From Thozetella sp. PMI_491 (Eukaryota; Ascomycota; Sordariomycetes; Chaetosphaeriales; Chaetosphaeriaceae), in contig MU270029.1 of NCBI GenBank assembly GCA_021432635.1, forward strand, positions 990,575 through 1,054,574: DNA of 64,000 nt, in the 5' to 3' direction. This document shows positions 9,605 through 21,776 of this stretch, one piece after another. Under the pieces are notes generated by a model, which did not search any database, had not been told where the DNA came from, and saw only the letters and a program-made list of their open reading frames with translations. The first letter of the stretch is position 1. Every line of letters starts with the position of its first letter. The translations under genes were made by a program, and so were the position numbers.

Positions 9605-11437
9605 ATGCCTCCAACTCTAGAAAGTGACAAGGACGGGCCGCTGGGCCTTGACGAGACTTACAAGGCGGATGCCTACCAGCTGGAGGAGGGCGCGCAGCCC
9701 GGATCGGCCGCGGCTCTTGATTCAGGCATGAACAAGAGGCTTGATCGCAAATTTGATCGACGGATTGTTCCTTGGCTGTTTGGGATCTGGTTAGTATCTC
9801 TCTGGCTGTGATCGTCTCGGTTCTTACCCTTTCTTGCAGGCTGTTTGCCTTCATCGACCGAAGCAATATTGGAAACGCAAAGATCGTAGGCCTCACGGAC
9901 GAGCTCGGGATCACCCAGGGTACTGGGTACAATGTGGCGCTTTTAGTCTTCTACATTCTGTACATCTTGGTCGACGTTCCGGTTCGTTCCCTCCTACCCT
10001 TACTATTGTTTGACTAAAGACGCCGGCGTTTCCTGACCCCACGTCTCCAGAGCAACTGGATCGTGAAGAAAGTCAAGGCCGGCATTTATCTGCCGCTTCT
10101 AATTACCGGATGGGGAATCGTCTCGACCTGCATGGGGTTTACCAAGTCTCTCGGAGGACTGATTGCCGCGAGATTGTTCCTTGGCGGTTTCGAAGGTGGC
10201 TTGCTCGGAGGCATCGTTGTCTATCTAGCAATGTTCTACCCACGCCACCAGATGCTCCGGCGCATCGGTTACTTTTACTGCGCTGCTCCTCTATCAGGCG
10301 CCTTTGGTGGGCTGCTGGCAACGGGCCTAGCGGAGATCAGCTACGGGGGGTACAACAGGTGGCCGTGGATCTTCTTCAGTAAGTTGTCTAATAGCATGCC
10401 TTACAGAATGCTAACAGCCCGGGCAGTTGAAGGAATCGTGACGATCCTGTTCGGCATCCTTTGCTTCTTCATGATGCCTCATACCCCGGCCGATGCCAAG
10501 TTTTTAAGCGACGAGGAGCGGGAGGCAGCGCTCGAGCGCATGAGGCTTGACAGCCATGGAGCCACCGTCACAGGGGATGTCAACGAGGAAAGATTCGAGT
10601 GGCATTGGGTGAAGATGGCTTTGCGCGCCCCGCAGACTTGGTTCTGTTGTTTCATCTGGTTCTTTCTGTTGGTGTCGCTATACGTAAGTCAGCAAGCTGT
10701 GCGTGGACGATTCTCTCGCTAACACGAGGCAGAGCTACTCGATTTTCTTGCCAACCATCATCAGCGGCCTTGGCTATCGGGCAACTACCGCCCAGCTGTT
10801 CACTGTTCCTCCTAACATGGCAGCATTCTTTGTTGTGCTCGGGTCATCCTTCCTATCTGACAGGATCAAGGCAAGAGGTCCAATCATGGCTACGGCTTTG
10901 ATCGTTGCCATAGCGGGCTACACAATGCTTCTGGCTTCAAAAGAGAATTCCGTCCGCTATGGTGGTACATTCTTGGTGGCTGTTGGAATATTCCCGTGCT
11001 CGGCGATGATCATGGTCGGTCTACTATCATTGATTTGGGCTTACAATGGAGATGCTGACTCTTTACCAGGGATGGATGTCGAACAACCTCGCGCCTTACT
11101 ATGTACGCGCCACTGGAGTTGGATTCTTAATCGCATTTGCGAACTGTGCTGCCTTTCCTGCTACTTTTATCTACCTCGCTAAAGACGCGTAAGTTGAGAA
11201 CAAAGATCGCCCTTCGAGTCCATTGAACTGAATACCTTGAATAGCCCGAATTATGTTCTTGGCCACTCTGTCAGCCTAGGTTCTCTCATACTGTGCTGGG
11301 TTACTGTCTGCCTTCAGATGCTATATTGCCGTTGGGAGAACAGGAAACGCGATCGTGGCGAGCGAGATGCTCGGCTAACGGAAACGAGCACGTATTACCT
11401 AGGCCACCGCCACCCTTCATTCAGATACACGCTATAG
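9605..11437 (+). CDS. MFS transporter, anion:cation symporter (allantoate permease/Dal5-like) family
   Basis: Plasma-membrane permease of 501 residues with seven exons: 9605..9789, 9840..9981, 10051..10378, 10427..10683, 10733..11014, 11070..11188, 11245..11437. Introns are 48-69 nt and all keep phase. The first transmembrane block carries LFAFIDRSNIGNAKI, and later GFEGGLLGG, GWMSNNLAPYYVRATG and LAKDAPNYVLGHSV are typical of the ACS family, which imports carboxylates, vitamins and other anions. About 12 hydrophobic segments can be counted, with both tails cytosolic. It lies between a CoA-transferase and a P450, so uptake of an organic acid used by that module is a reasonable inference. An alternative in-frame start four codons upstream (9593) is not an ATG. 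Confidence 0.9.
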
Positions 11438-12395
11438 GTCAATATTCGATTTCTTCGCTGCACACCGGTGTGCCGCTTCCACGTCCCCTGAATTTAACCG
11501 ATAGAGTAAGACGCTTCTGCGGTATATCGGGAGCTAGTCAATATCCAGTTAGCATGTGGGTATAGGCCATCAGTTTCCTCAACTAACATGTATGTATATA
11601 ACTAGTCACCGCGAATTATGTTGATTGCGGGAAAGGGGGGATAAGCACATCTATATCCATCGAACCTCGCGTGAGATTACTACGTTGGAGCGCGAGTCAT
11701 TCGAATAAAGTACGAACTAATCTCTCTGCCTAGCTTGGCAAACGCGCGGGGTCGCATGACGGGAGGGGGAGGCGTAAGGTGTGCGATTGATGTCACCTGA
11801 AGAGGGATCAAGCCAACCTCGGCTTGGACCCACTCGTAACAGTCGCCTGCCAATCCACGGCGATATGATGCGCCTCTTGTAAAGACGGCCTGTTTTGGGA
11901 GCAAGGATTCGGCAACATATACGCTCGCCCGGTCTCAGCCCCGCATCTGAACACATGTGAACTGAGAACCGCTTCGAAGACGGAGTGTCCGTGGCGCCCG
12001 GTGCTAGGAGGGGAACAGCGGAGATGAACCGGTGGCTTTGTCTCCGTCACAGAAGGGCTTTTGGGTCTGCCCTTCATCACTTCCACCTACCTAACTAGGT
12101 ACCTTTATTCAGCCGTAGCCCCGCATCTGAACTGAGACCACCCAACCAAACTATCGTCCTGTGGCACAAGGCTTTGGTTATTGAAAGAGCGGTCGAGACC
12201 GACCGTTGACTTTGATCACGGGCAAAAGTCCCCCACGGCGTGGTGGTATTAGCCCGAGGCTCCGGTCCTTGAAACAAGTATCCGCCCGTTGGCCTTTCAC
12301 TCCTTCGTATTTGCGACTCAATCAAATCACCCAGAGATTGTATGCCTTCTGCTTTTCTCGTAGGAGCACCATACGTCTCATAGCACCTCCAAGCC
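11438..12395. promoter_or_regulatory. Intergenic region with a repeated, partly palindromic element
   Basis: AGCCCCGCATCTGAAC occurs at 11937-11952 and again at 12117-12132. The first copy is bracketed by GGTCTCAG (11931-11938) and CTGAGAACC (from 11963), an imperfect inverted repeat. The second copy is followed by CTGAGACC. The pair sits 260-460 bp before the P450 start at 12396. It could be a regulator site or the remnant of a small inverted-repeat element. Open frames here show no recognisable protein. Confidence 0.4.
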
Positions 12396-14121
12396 ATGGC
12401 TCGTTTCCAAGCTTCTCCAGAAGAGGGGCAGAAATTGCTGCCGTCATGGCTCGTGTCGCCCGGCCTTGTCCCCGTAGCCATTCTTGCCTGTGTTCTACTT
12501 ATTTCGTTTTCCCGCATCTCCGCCGCCCGAGCAGCACGCAGATTCCGTCAAGAACATGGCTGTGAGCCGATACACGCACGCCTCCCGATCAGGGACCCAA
12601 TATTCAGCAGTGATTTCGTGCTCTCGGCCCTCGCTGCGTTCAAGGAGAACCGCGCGCTCGAGCTGTCCTTGTCTCGATATAAGACCCTCGGCCACACCTT
12701 CGCCCTCTCCCGCAAGGACAAGACCATTTTCACGATCGATCCGGAGAACATCAAGACTGTCCTGGCTGTGAATTTCAAGGACTATTCCCATGGGGAGCGA
12801 CCCGCTTTCATGGGGCCCTTGTTGGGGCGCGGGATATTCGTGACGGACGGGGAAGAATGGATGCATTCGCGGACAATGCTGCGGCCCAATTTCGCCAAGG
12901 AACAAGTCGCCGACCTCGACATAGTTGGACGCCACACCTCGCAGCTCTTGGCTGCCATTCCCCGACGCGAAACCGTCGATTTGCAGCCGTTATTCCACCT
13001 CTTCACCCTAGACTCGGCCACTGAGTTCCTGCTCGGCAGCTCCACAAACACACTGCACGGCGACGCGGAAGGTCTGGCATTTGGTGTTGCGTTTGATGCC
13101 TCGACCAAGGACATCGCATATCAGTTCCGCCTCGGCCCCTTCTTCCGCCGTTTCCAGTGGTCCAGAAAGACGGTCGAGCAGAACTACGAAGCGTGCCGCC
13201 AATATGTCGGGCGCTTCGTCCGGCAGGCCATGGCGCTCCGCAGCGCCTCCCTAGACGAAAAGCGAATCCCGAATTTCGAGGACGACGCGCGCAACCATTT
13301 CCTAAAGGAGCTCGCCAATTCCAACGAATCCGAGGAGCAAATAAGGGACGAGGTGTTGAATATTCTCCTGGCAGGGCGAGATACCACCGCCAGCTTGCTG
13401 TCGAGTTTCTTCTTCCTGGTCGCGCGCAGGCCGGACATCTGGAAGAAGCTGCGCGCCGAGGTCAGCGAGCTAGAGGGCCGGGCGCCCACGTACGAGAAGC
13501 TTCGCGACATGAAATACGCCAAGTACTGTCTTAACGAGAGTAAGTTAGCTTTGCGTGATGATGCTCGTGCCTATTATACTGATGAGCCTTGAAGCTCTTC
13601 GACTGTATCCCCCTGTGCCTGGCAACGGCAAGGTTGCGATCCGGGACACTGTACTGCCACGTGGCGGCGGACCAAATGGCGACAAGCCTGTTCATGTACC
13701 GAAGGGTGGTTCAGTCAACTACTCCGTCTACTCCATGCATCGGCGCCAAGACTTCTTCGGACCTGATGCGGAGGAGTTCCGCCCCGAACGGTGGGAAACG
13801 TTGAGGCCTTCTTGGGTAAGCAAGCTCTAGCTGACCGTCATTCTCTTGGGCCTAATCCCCGGACGTCTGGCTTGATTTTCTGCATAGTCTCTAGCGAATA
13901 ACTAACCCGGATGCTCACAGGAATATCTACCGTTCAATGGCGGCCCACGCATCTGTCTTGGACAGCAATACGCATTGACGGAAGCTCTGTTCGTCGTGGC
14001 GCGGTTTGCTCAGGAGTTCTCGTCCATTGAGTCTAGAGATCCAAGGCCGTGGACCGAGAATCTTGGGGTGACTGTCTGCTTGAATAATGGAACATTGGTA
14101 TCGCTCACATCTGACGACTAA
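12396..14121 (+). CDS. Cytochrome P450, CYP52/CYP539-like
   Basis: A membrane-anchored monooxygenase of 521 residues; exons 12396..13539, 13595..13815, 13921..14121. An N-terminal anchor (about residues 20-40) predicts ER location. All hallmarks are present: helix C W-M-H-S-R, helix I AGRDTT at 326-331, helix K E381-T-L-R384 (restored only by the first intron), FRPERW, and heme loop [10 protein letters not shown] with Cys467. Layout and length match the CYP52 clan, whose members hydroxylate alkanes and fatty acids at the omega end. Close to a CoA-transferase and an anion permease on the same strand, which fits omega-oxidation followed by CoA activation (inference). The exact substrate needs enzymology. 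Confidence 0.92.
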
Positions 14122-15288
14122 ACTGAGGGTTGTTTAAGGGACAGTTGATGAGGCTGCTTTCGCTTGATTGAACGGCTGGATTAGCGGATGAAGAAAAATC
14201 TCTGGTAGGGAATTGGAGGGCTATGGAACTGAAACTGGACCACTGGTCACTTGTAGTTAGTATTGAACGTTATGTTGAGCATGGATTATTTTCGTAATTT
14301 GTATGAGCAAATATGATTTTTGAGATTCCCAGATCGAAAAAAATAGCGGATGTATCAACTATAACCCTGCCGTTCCAATCTTCCATCTAGGTAATTATTG
14401 CCGCTTTAATGACGGACCAAATAAAGGGTTCAGCTTTTGATAGCTTTGTTCTTGTTAGGTGCAAGACCTCCAGGGGGCGAATAATGATCGCCCTTGTTCA
14501 ATACCTATAGATTCTATCCTCTTTCAGCAGTCGAGACATGATTGGAGGATTGCGTTTGGTTGGTTCCCTGTTCGGATGAACATGGATCACGTATACTCCA
14601 ATAACATTAACTACTTGAAGTTGGTTTCTAGGAACTATATAGGTTAGAGAAGATAGGATTGTTTAACATTAGCGGTCAGGTGACCATGGTTGGAGACGGA
14701 TGCACAGCACGGCGTTTGAACCTGTGGGTCGAAGCACTCCACGATCAGCCGCAAAGAGTCTTCGGAGCTTCTGACGCCATTTTTGGCCTACTGGGTCTAA
14801 TACGAGGTATCTCGCTTACTGGGGTACCATCTTGGCATCCCTTCGGTTAGTCATCTTTGTGCGAGAAAGCCCCCAGAACAGCACTGCCAAGAGCCAGACA
14901 AGGTTTCGAGAGTATGTGGCAACCCCGGTCCTAAACAAACAGAGCTATCCATTTTCTATTCTTCCAGGGGCTAGGCTTTCTGGATCCGGCGGTCAGCTTA
15001 AACTGCTGACGTGATTTGCAGTTTCTACCCACCGACCCGATTAACAGCAGGAGGATTTGGCTCGTCTAAAATGTCGAACTACTGTTTTGGGCTAGCTAAT
15101 GGATCCAATCAATGGGCCGGATCTGCGTCGCCCCGAGCAAGTCAGAACGCCTAGCCCGCCCATACCCTTATTCATCACGAGTTCGCCTGGCATACTCAAG
15201 TTCTTTATCGCCACCCTTTGCAAGAGTGATCTCGCCAATGACTCTGCTAGCAGAAATACCTCGCCTCCCCCCTTCGAGCTTAACTATC
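14122..15288. other. Intergenic interval
   Basis: About 1.17 kb. The first part is the P450 3' flank. Short frames around 14459-15014 have no motifs and no plausible splice partners. The last few hundred bases are probably promoter and leader of the downstream regulator. No repeat or RNA gene is seen. Confidence 0.5.
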
Positions 15289-17045
15289 ATGACGGTTCCA
15301 GCGATATCAGAACGACCTCAATCTGTTTCACTCCCTATAGCTAGCTTGGCCCAGCAAACCTTGACTCCATTACGCAGCCATGCACCGGACTTCGGGCCCG
15401 ATTCTCCTGCTATGATTGAAGCAATGATCGCAAAAGAAAACAGAAAGCACCAGGTGCGCTCTCGATATAGGACAAGTCTGACAGGATGCTCCTCATGCAA
15501 GCGACGGCGATCGCCGTGTGGAGAAGAGCAGCCGTCATGGTGAGCACCCTTACGGGCACACAGCCTATCTTCCTTCTGCAATACCCGTGCCACGTCTCCC
15601 AAGAGTACGGTACTCGGTACTAAACTCAGCCCTACAGCCTAGCTTGTCTCATTTTGGGCATCCCATGCACCTATATTCCCGCCACCACTAGAATTGCAGG
15701 CCGGAGCGCCACGATAACCCCAACGATAACCCCTCAGCGCCAGCTATACAAAATCATGTCCGATTCGCCTGCAGACCCGTTTTGCATTTTCCCGGTCAAG
15801 ATGAAATACCAATCCTGGGACGTCTTTCATGACTGTAGGCTCTACCCAATTTTGTTCGTTGTTCTAAGACTGACCAGTGTGCTAGTTATCAATGAGCGAA
15901 CATCACTTGCCCATATTGCACAGAGAGACGCAACCGCCGTTCGCCTCGAGTAGGTAGCTCGCATACGGAGAAGCTTTGTGGACTTCAATAGCATGCTGAC
16001 GTCGACGTAGCCTCGGCCCAGCGCAAGAGAATATGCTATGCCTCCATGCGGTACTATGCATGAGATCCGCCTATCGGTCATTCCGAGACTGTCTAGAGTC
16101 TCAACAGACCTATCTCTATCACAGAAATGCTCTTCTTCAATGGCTCAAAGAGAATATCAGCAACCGCAAAATGGCCATCAAGGCACAATACCTCTGTATT
16201 GTCGCTTCTGTCATCATGGCTGATGTAAGGCCAGGAGTCTTTTACAGTGGATATTGCTTATACCCGGTTTCCTAGAGCACCTCCGGCGATGAGCTTAGTG
16301 TACGAGCCAATCTTAAAGGGGCCATCGCTTTGTTAGATTTGAGAAAACAGACAGAGAAAGAATGGCGTTTCTTCGATGCTCTTCTGAAGCAATTCTTGAT
16401 TATGTTTGTTGCCCTTCCCTAAGCGATGGAAACTAACTGCGCTAATCACTACACCAACCCTGCAGAGGTCTGGGTCTTGTCTTCCTCCAGCGGAATGAAT
16501 CAGACAATTGGCCAAGCAGCGATCCCTGGAGCCCACGCATTGCTTCTATGTTTGTGGTGATGGGGAACGACTTTTTAGGTGGCCAGTTCCTTACAGGAAG
16601 CGCGCGTACGGAATGCCGGACGGACGGTCCGGTATTGGATTGGTTAGAGAGGACTTTACGGCAAGCAGCCGGCAAATCACCAGGCCCCCAACCTTCTCCT
16701 GCCGGCGCCGAATCTTCAGAACTGCGACCCAGAGGGGAGCAAGCCTTCCGGAAGGCAGCCATCGCATATGCATTAACCGTGGGTACTCTTGATTGGACTG
16801 GAACCAGCATAGCCGGAGAATCGCAAGTTCCTGCCGCCTCTTCGGAGCTACACAAACTTAGGGCGTGGTGGTCTGATCTGTTAACCGCCTGGGCGGCGTC
16901 TAGTAAGCCCATGACGCAGCAAATTGCACAGAATATCCGGTGGAAGATGGAATGGATGGAAAGCGACGAAGGCCTAAGAGTAGCGCACGAAATAGCAAGA
17001 GCATCTCGGTGTGGGGTGCGTTGGGAGAAGAAACATTGGGCATAG
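15289..17045 (+). CDS. Zn2Cys6 transcription factor (Upc2-like layout)
   Basis: Five exons (15289..15539, 15638..15949, 16011..16224, 16276..16403, 16466..17045) give 494 residues. The first intron splits the zinc cluster. The joined cluster TGCSSCKRRRSPCGEEQPSC then LACLILGIPC has cysteines near 67, 70, 77, 84, 87 and 94. DPFCIFPVKM follows, a hallmark of the Upc2/sterol-uptake-like group where DPF.xxPVKM begins the regulatory body. Next are AVLCMRSAY and ANLKGAIALLDLR, which match the helical repeats of these factors. The fourth intron has a weak donor (GTTTGT), but its acceptor and phase are right. The start could instead be the ATG at 15412. Its nearest partners upstream are the P450, permease and CoA-transferase, so it may be their regulator. 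No frame breaks remain in the spliced model. Confidence 0.82.
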
Positions 17046-17540
17046 GCAGCAGCGAGCCGGCGTGAGACCACCATAGCTGCTGCTCCTTGGAATGTGCAAC
17101 AGCTAGTGTTGTACTCTTCTTTCTCTCATCCATATTTATCCTCGTCCAGATTGATCTCATCCGGGCCACTAGCACTCGTCCAGCTTGTGGACTCTATGGC
17201 GACAAACGTCGACTCTCTATCCATCGACTCTACCCGAAGCCGCTAGACGCGACGGGGCGAGACCATAAGAGCTGTAACGGAAGGGGGAATGCAGAGAGAG
17301 AATGTAGATAGCCATGAGGCCGTACCAATCAAGACAGTCGCGGAGACAATGACGTGGTACGCATCGGATAGGAAGCCGTCGAAATCATGACTGAACCTGA
17401 GTCTTGAACCATCAAACTGACTGCACCGGACTGAGACTATTAGAAAGGCGGAAACGATACATAAAGGAATGGTGAAGGCAACAGGTGTGTCAATAGATAC
17501 TTGCATTGCTGCTCAGTGTGCCCGTCGGTTATTAGGGCTT

Positions 17541-17564
17541 GCTAACGATCGCTATATCGTTAGC
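17541..17564. repeat. Perfect short hairpin
   Basis: GCTAACGAT, six bases, then ATCGTTAGC: 9-bp arms with no mismatch. Not followed by a T-run. It may be a dimeric protein-binding site or chance. Confidence 0.5.
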
Positions 17565-17758
17565 TAGGGTGTTGACGTCTTGCTTTGGGCCGACGCTCTT
17601 TTACACGGGCCAATGCGTGAGTAAGAGGCAACAACTCCTCCACGAACTTATCAACTCATCCCTTCCCAGTCGTTGATGTATCTGCTATAATGGGGGCTGA
17701 AAACCTTCACGGAAGTCAATGAAGCGTGTGCTGGAGGGCAGGGTGTGCCGCATTTATA

Positions 17759-18155
17759 GTCCTCGCTCTCGCTCTCGCTCTCGCCGGTCTGACCGAACGT
17801 TAGCAGGCTAGCGGGCGCCAAGCACACGCTGTGGAGTTGACGACACGCTCCTACTCGACCAAGTCGAACTGCAAAACTCTAAAAGGACCAAAATCCTTTG
17901 TTTTCCAGCCTCCGAGCCTTGTTATCAGCAGAAACATTGTACCAGCGCTTGTTTTAGCCCATGATGGTAAGCGTGATAGTCAAGAGTTTCGTCTTTTCGG
18001 CCAACACATAACCTCCGCACCGTAATACGGTAATACGGGAATGCCAAGAGTAGGGGATGGCGCGTCTATGCATGCTAGCGCACTTCCAGGCCCGGCCTCG
18101 ATAACATGCTAGCATAAGAGAGGCGCAAAATGCTGCGCAGAGCGAGAGCGAGGAC
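17759..18155. repeat. 397-bp segment bounded by 17-bp inverted repeats
   Basis: GTCCTCGCTCTCGCTCT at 17759-17775 is exactly reverse-complemented at 18139-18155. The arms are low-complexity (CTCTCG repeats). The inside has no coding frame of note. The size is MITE-like, but no target-site duplication is visible (flanks TTTATA and CCACGG), so the mobile reading is weak. Confidence 0.35.
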
Positions 18156-18412
18156 CCACGGGGAGGCTGAGCGTGTCTCGAGCCGTGGATTTTGGGAAAA
18201 TACTAAGGAGTTCACCGGGAGACAACTTCGCGCAAACATTAGTGCATGCTCAATATAGCAACAGAATACAAGTTATAAAGATGATGGCCGCCGTCGATTA
18301 TTTTCTTGTTGGTAGTATGCCAACACCTCATTGTCGACGTTTCAGAGCACCCGAAGCGATACATCTTACCCCTCCGACCATATAAAGTTTCTTTGCAGAC
18401 GCTTCCGACAAG

Positions 18413-19031
18413 ATGGGATGTTTTGATACGAAGTTCAGCACCCCGGTCCATATCCTACAGCTGGTACTGGCAATCGTTGTGCTCGGCATAGCCGGAGCGC
18501 GGCTTGTGATCAATGGCGGGCCGCGAAGCAGAGCCGATACCATGGCTCTTGGAATGGTATGACCCGGAGAGGCTTCTGGTGGCAGCGATGACGAAGTCTA
18601 ACCTAAAGATAAGGGAGCAAAATCGGTGGTAATCATCCTTTACCAGCTCCTGACCGAGCACGTCCGCGCGCTCCACCGATGGTTTAGCTACATGGCCTGC
18701 GCCATCCTCAACGCCATGGAGATTGTATTCTGGGCGGCGGTGGCCTATCTGGTCATCTCGGCAAACGCGGGACCTCTGGGTTGCTCTGGTCTGACCTGCA
18801 CGCTCAGCTGGGTCATCGTCGTCCTGGCGATTGTTATTGCGTGAGTACACGTCTTCCAATCCATCCTTTCCCGACAATGCTAACAATCGACGTAGCATTG
18901 TCGCAGCCTATGCTGCCATTATCTCCTATCTCGATGTCCGCCACTACCGGCAGACTGGGCTCCCGCGTGGTGCGCCAGAGGCCAACGACCAGACCAAATA
19001 CCGAGAAGCCTACAACCAAGAGCTGGTGTGA
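18413..19031 (+). CDS. MARVEL-like integral membrane protein
   Basis: Three exons (18413..18556, 18614..18840, 18896..19031) encode 168 residues. Introns of 57 and 55 nt have GTATGA and GTGAGT donors and good branch sites. Hydrophobic spans include VHILQLVLAIVVLGIAGARL near the N terminus, a second around WFSYMACAILNAMEIVFWAA, and a third long block VIVVLAIVIAIVAAYAAII, with a conserved-looking cysteine pair (GCSGLTC) in the loop before it. This layout, four helices and a short polar tail, is that of fungal MARVEL-domain proteins, which act in membrane apposition and vesicle or eisosome domains. The assignment is by topology, not by a diagnostic motif. Confidence 0.75.
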
Positions 19032-19427
19032 GTTTAGAGACAAGTATACGCATACGATTCCAAGAGATGGAGAGATGCGAGAGTGGTTATAGAATAGGGC
19101 ATTCCTTGGGAGGTTGGGCTACGGACGGTATAGAGGTAGAATGGGTCTTGCACGAGGCCGTCATGGTCATATACACGGCGAGAGATGGGTTTACTCTCGT
19201 ATATCTAGGCCAGAGTCCTGATAAACAGAAGATATGAAAGCCACTATCCAACATTGCATAACTTTGGGATGCTGGCCCCGCGATCATGATAGAAGCCGAA
19301 CGGGCCCACCAACCTGGCCCTTGGCTCCCGGCCCCCCGGTCCCTGGTTCCCAACCGTGGGCTTTATAGTGCCCAATTTTCGCCAACCCGCCCCGCAATGA
19401 CTCGGATCTCACATCCAAGTCACGGAC

Positions 19428-19518
19428 GGTCTGGTGGTCTAGCGGTATGATTCTCGCTTAGGGTCCACCCTACAGTTCAAGTTGCGAGAGGTCCCGGGTT
19501 CAATCCCCGGCCAGACCC
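19428..19518 (+). tRNA. tRNA-Pro (anticodon AGG) with an intron
   Basis: Acceptor stem GGTCTGG (19428-19434) pairs with CCAGACC (19511-19517), with discriminator C at 19518. The D arm TGGTCTAGCGGTA and T arm GGTCCCGGGTTCAATCCCC are canonical. The anticodon arm is CTCGC-TTAGGGT-GCGAG once an intron of about 19 nt (near 19463-19481), inserted after position 37, is removed. The mature tRNA is 72 nt. Confidence 0.95.
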
Positions 19519-19800
19519 TTCCTTTTTGGACGGGATTGGCGGTGTTAGGAGCGTGTTAGGCGTGGTGATAAGTTTTGGCGGTTCGGGTGTGTTGGGCCTT
19601 GTGGGGTTGGGGTTGAATTTTTTTTTCATTGTGCTGAGCAAAGCCCTCGACTGGGGGCTGCGAAGAGTGGGTCAGGCTCGACTTGGCTCTCCGCAAGATA
19701 GTAGCTCGTGCAGTCTATAGAAGGTAGGATCATTGTGTTCCTAGACCAGGGCCTGGTTCTCTCTTCTCTATTGGTCGATGGCCCAAAACCTCTGCACGCC

Positions 19801-21776
19801 CTAGGTGCTCTCTTCATCGCTGTCGTCGTCTACCAGGTCGATGTCAGCGCCTTCAGCCCCCAGCATGCTCAGTCCCCAGCTGGCCGACGTCATTTGTAAA
19901 AAGTCGAGTATGACGGTGGCAAAGCGCTGCCAAGTCGTGACCGTCTTCTTAAGCATATCGAGACAAACCCGGTACCGCATAACCGCGGCCCTTCGCAGGC
20001 GCTCGTCCTCGGCCGTCATGTTCATCAGGTGTACTATGGCCGCCCTCATGACATGGTACATAGCGAACGGTGGTAAGTTGTGGATCGCACCTAGGTCTTG
20101 GATTGTCCGGAGGACTCTGGTTGTGCGATTTGCTGCCGCCGTGACCGCGCGCATGGCGGTGGCGTGCTGGGCGGATGCGCCCGTGGGGTCGAGAAAGCGC
20201 CGGTGGAGAAGCATCTCACTGGTATTGTACGAGATCCAGAATACCAGCTGGGTCTTGTCGGGCTGGGATGTGCGAGACAAGAGCAGCCGAGAGTCGATGC
20301 CCTTGCGTAGCGCGGCGAGAGCAGTGTATCCTTTTAAAAATAGAGCATATTTATCGGATTGGGGCAGGGAGGTGAAGTTGGCAAAATATATGGGGTCGAG
20401 ATATTCTCGCTGCCATAGTGTGAGCCGGATATGGTACTCAAACGCTAGAGCTGGTAGGTCTATATCCTCCTTCGGCATCGTTGTCAGGTAAGAGGGCGTG
20501 CTGCCGAGGTCCCAGGGAAGGCGGGATGGGGCGCCAACGGTGGCAGTCGAGTATCCGTCTAGGACTACGAGGGACCAGAACGTACGGAGACTCGCGCGTT
20601 TCTCCAATCCAACGACTACATCGCCGGTTATGGCCCCGGACGTATGTTGCTGCCAGTCGCCCTCATTTACTCTCATGTGTGTCGACATGCCTATAGCCAT
20701 GTCTTATGGGAAGTATTAGCGCTGTGGCAGCCCATAAAATCAGTGCGGCATTTCGGGGCAGTGGGCACCCACATTGGTACATGTACGCCGCCGCGGTCTC
20801 AAATGTGCTATGCTTGACCCAGCTTAGTATCAATAGAGATTGAATAACTGGTAGGCACAAATGCTCTCGACAGCACTCCAAGACAATGCTCTCTGCATAT
20901 TCGAGGAGGCTATCACGGAGGTCGTGGGGAGTGACTATTGAATAGTACGCGGCAGCGCCGAACACGGCACTGTACAGTAGCTGAAGCACGAGATCGTTGT
21001 TTGGGAAGACGTCCGAGAAGGCCAGCCATGCGGGGTCAACAAACTGGAAGAATGGGTTGATGGTCTCTATAAAGATCCTCTTGAGGTGTTGCTTGCTTTT
21101 CAGAGTCAAGTTGCGAGTGGTGTCGACTAGCGAGGAATAAGAGCGAGCCTTGGGCTTCGCGTGGACAGCGTTTTCAGGCTCGAAAGCCGGCACCGGGTTG
21201 CGGAAGGGAATTGTGAAATACCCGGTCGGACCGGAGAAGAGAAGGGGGTCAAGAGAAGGGCCCGGAACCGGCCAATTGAGCGAGGTAAAGTCGGTCAGAG
21301 CCTTTTCTGACCGCCGGGGTTCGGGTAGTGATCTCGGCGGCGCCGATGCCGGATCGGGCCGGTTGGACGGCCCCGAGGTGGAGCCAATCCCGGAGGTGGG
21401 GTGGATACTTTGCCCCGAGAGTAACTGAATCTGATCCTCGAGAGACTTGACATAGTCGGTGTCCCAGTATTTCCGCCTGAGCAGGTCGAAGGGGAATCCT
21501 GTCAGCTACCGAAGAGAAACGGCGGTGGAATCGAACCTACCTCCTACTTGCTCGGAGCGCAGGATATTCGCAATTCCTTTGGTGTGTCTCGCATAACCGG
21601 CACGTCGGCTTTCGGCCGTCGCACTGGATTAGTAGAAGCACTCGCGGTTAGCAGTAATATGTCAAACGATATGTTCCCGGCGAGAGAACAAGGGGATTAC
21701 GGGCGCAGGCAGGGCGCGGACATACTCTGCGCTTCCTCTGCCGGCATGGCTCGCACGCAATGCCTATTCGACTCAT
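19801..21776 (-). CDS. Zn2Cys6 transcription factor with Fungal_trans domain
   Basis: Four exons on the minus strand (21776..21726, 21623..21541, 21476..20773, 20702..19801) encode 579 residues. The first intron (GTATGT, branch CTAAT) lies inside the zinc cluster. The joined sequence IACEPCRQRKRRCDG has cysteines at 8, 11, 18, 25, 28 and 35. YVKSLEDQIQLL then forms the usual short coiled-coil dimer element. The regulatory body carries the Fungal_trans pattern: FIETINPFFQFVDP, then HMRVN and RTFWSLVVLDGYSTATVGAP, the typical RxxFW helix. An acidic tail (DDDSDEEST) ends it. It is divergent from the flavin monooxygenase at 22651 with 874 bp between starts, and is a good candidate for its regulator. 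The second intron could alternatively be 7 nt different at the donor with another acceptor; both keep the frame. Confidence 0.88.

Larger units (their letters stand above)
17046..18412. other. Intergenic interval with inverted repeats
   Basis: About 1.37 kb without a supported gene. It contains a perfect 9-bp hairpin at 17541-17564 and a 17-bp inverted repeat pair at 17759 and 18139 (both listed). Other contents are a (CTCTCG)n run and a short duplicated TAATACGG near 18022. Small frames in this stretch have no motifs. Confidence 0.5.
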
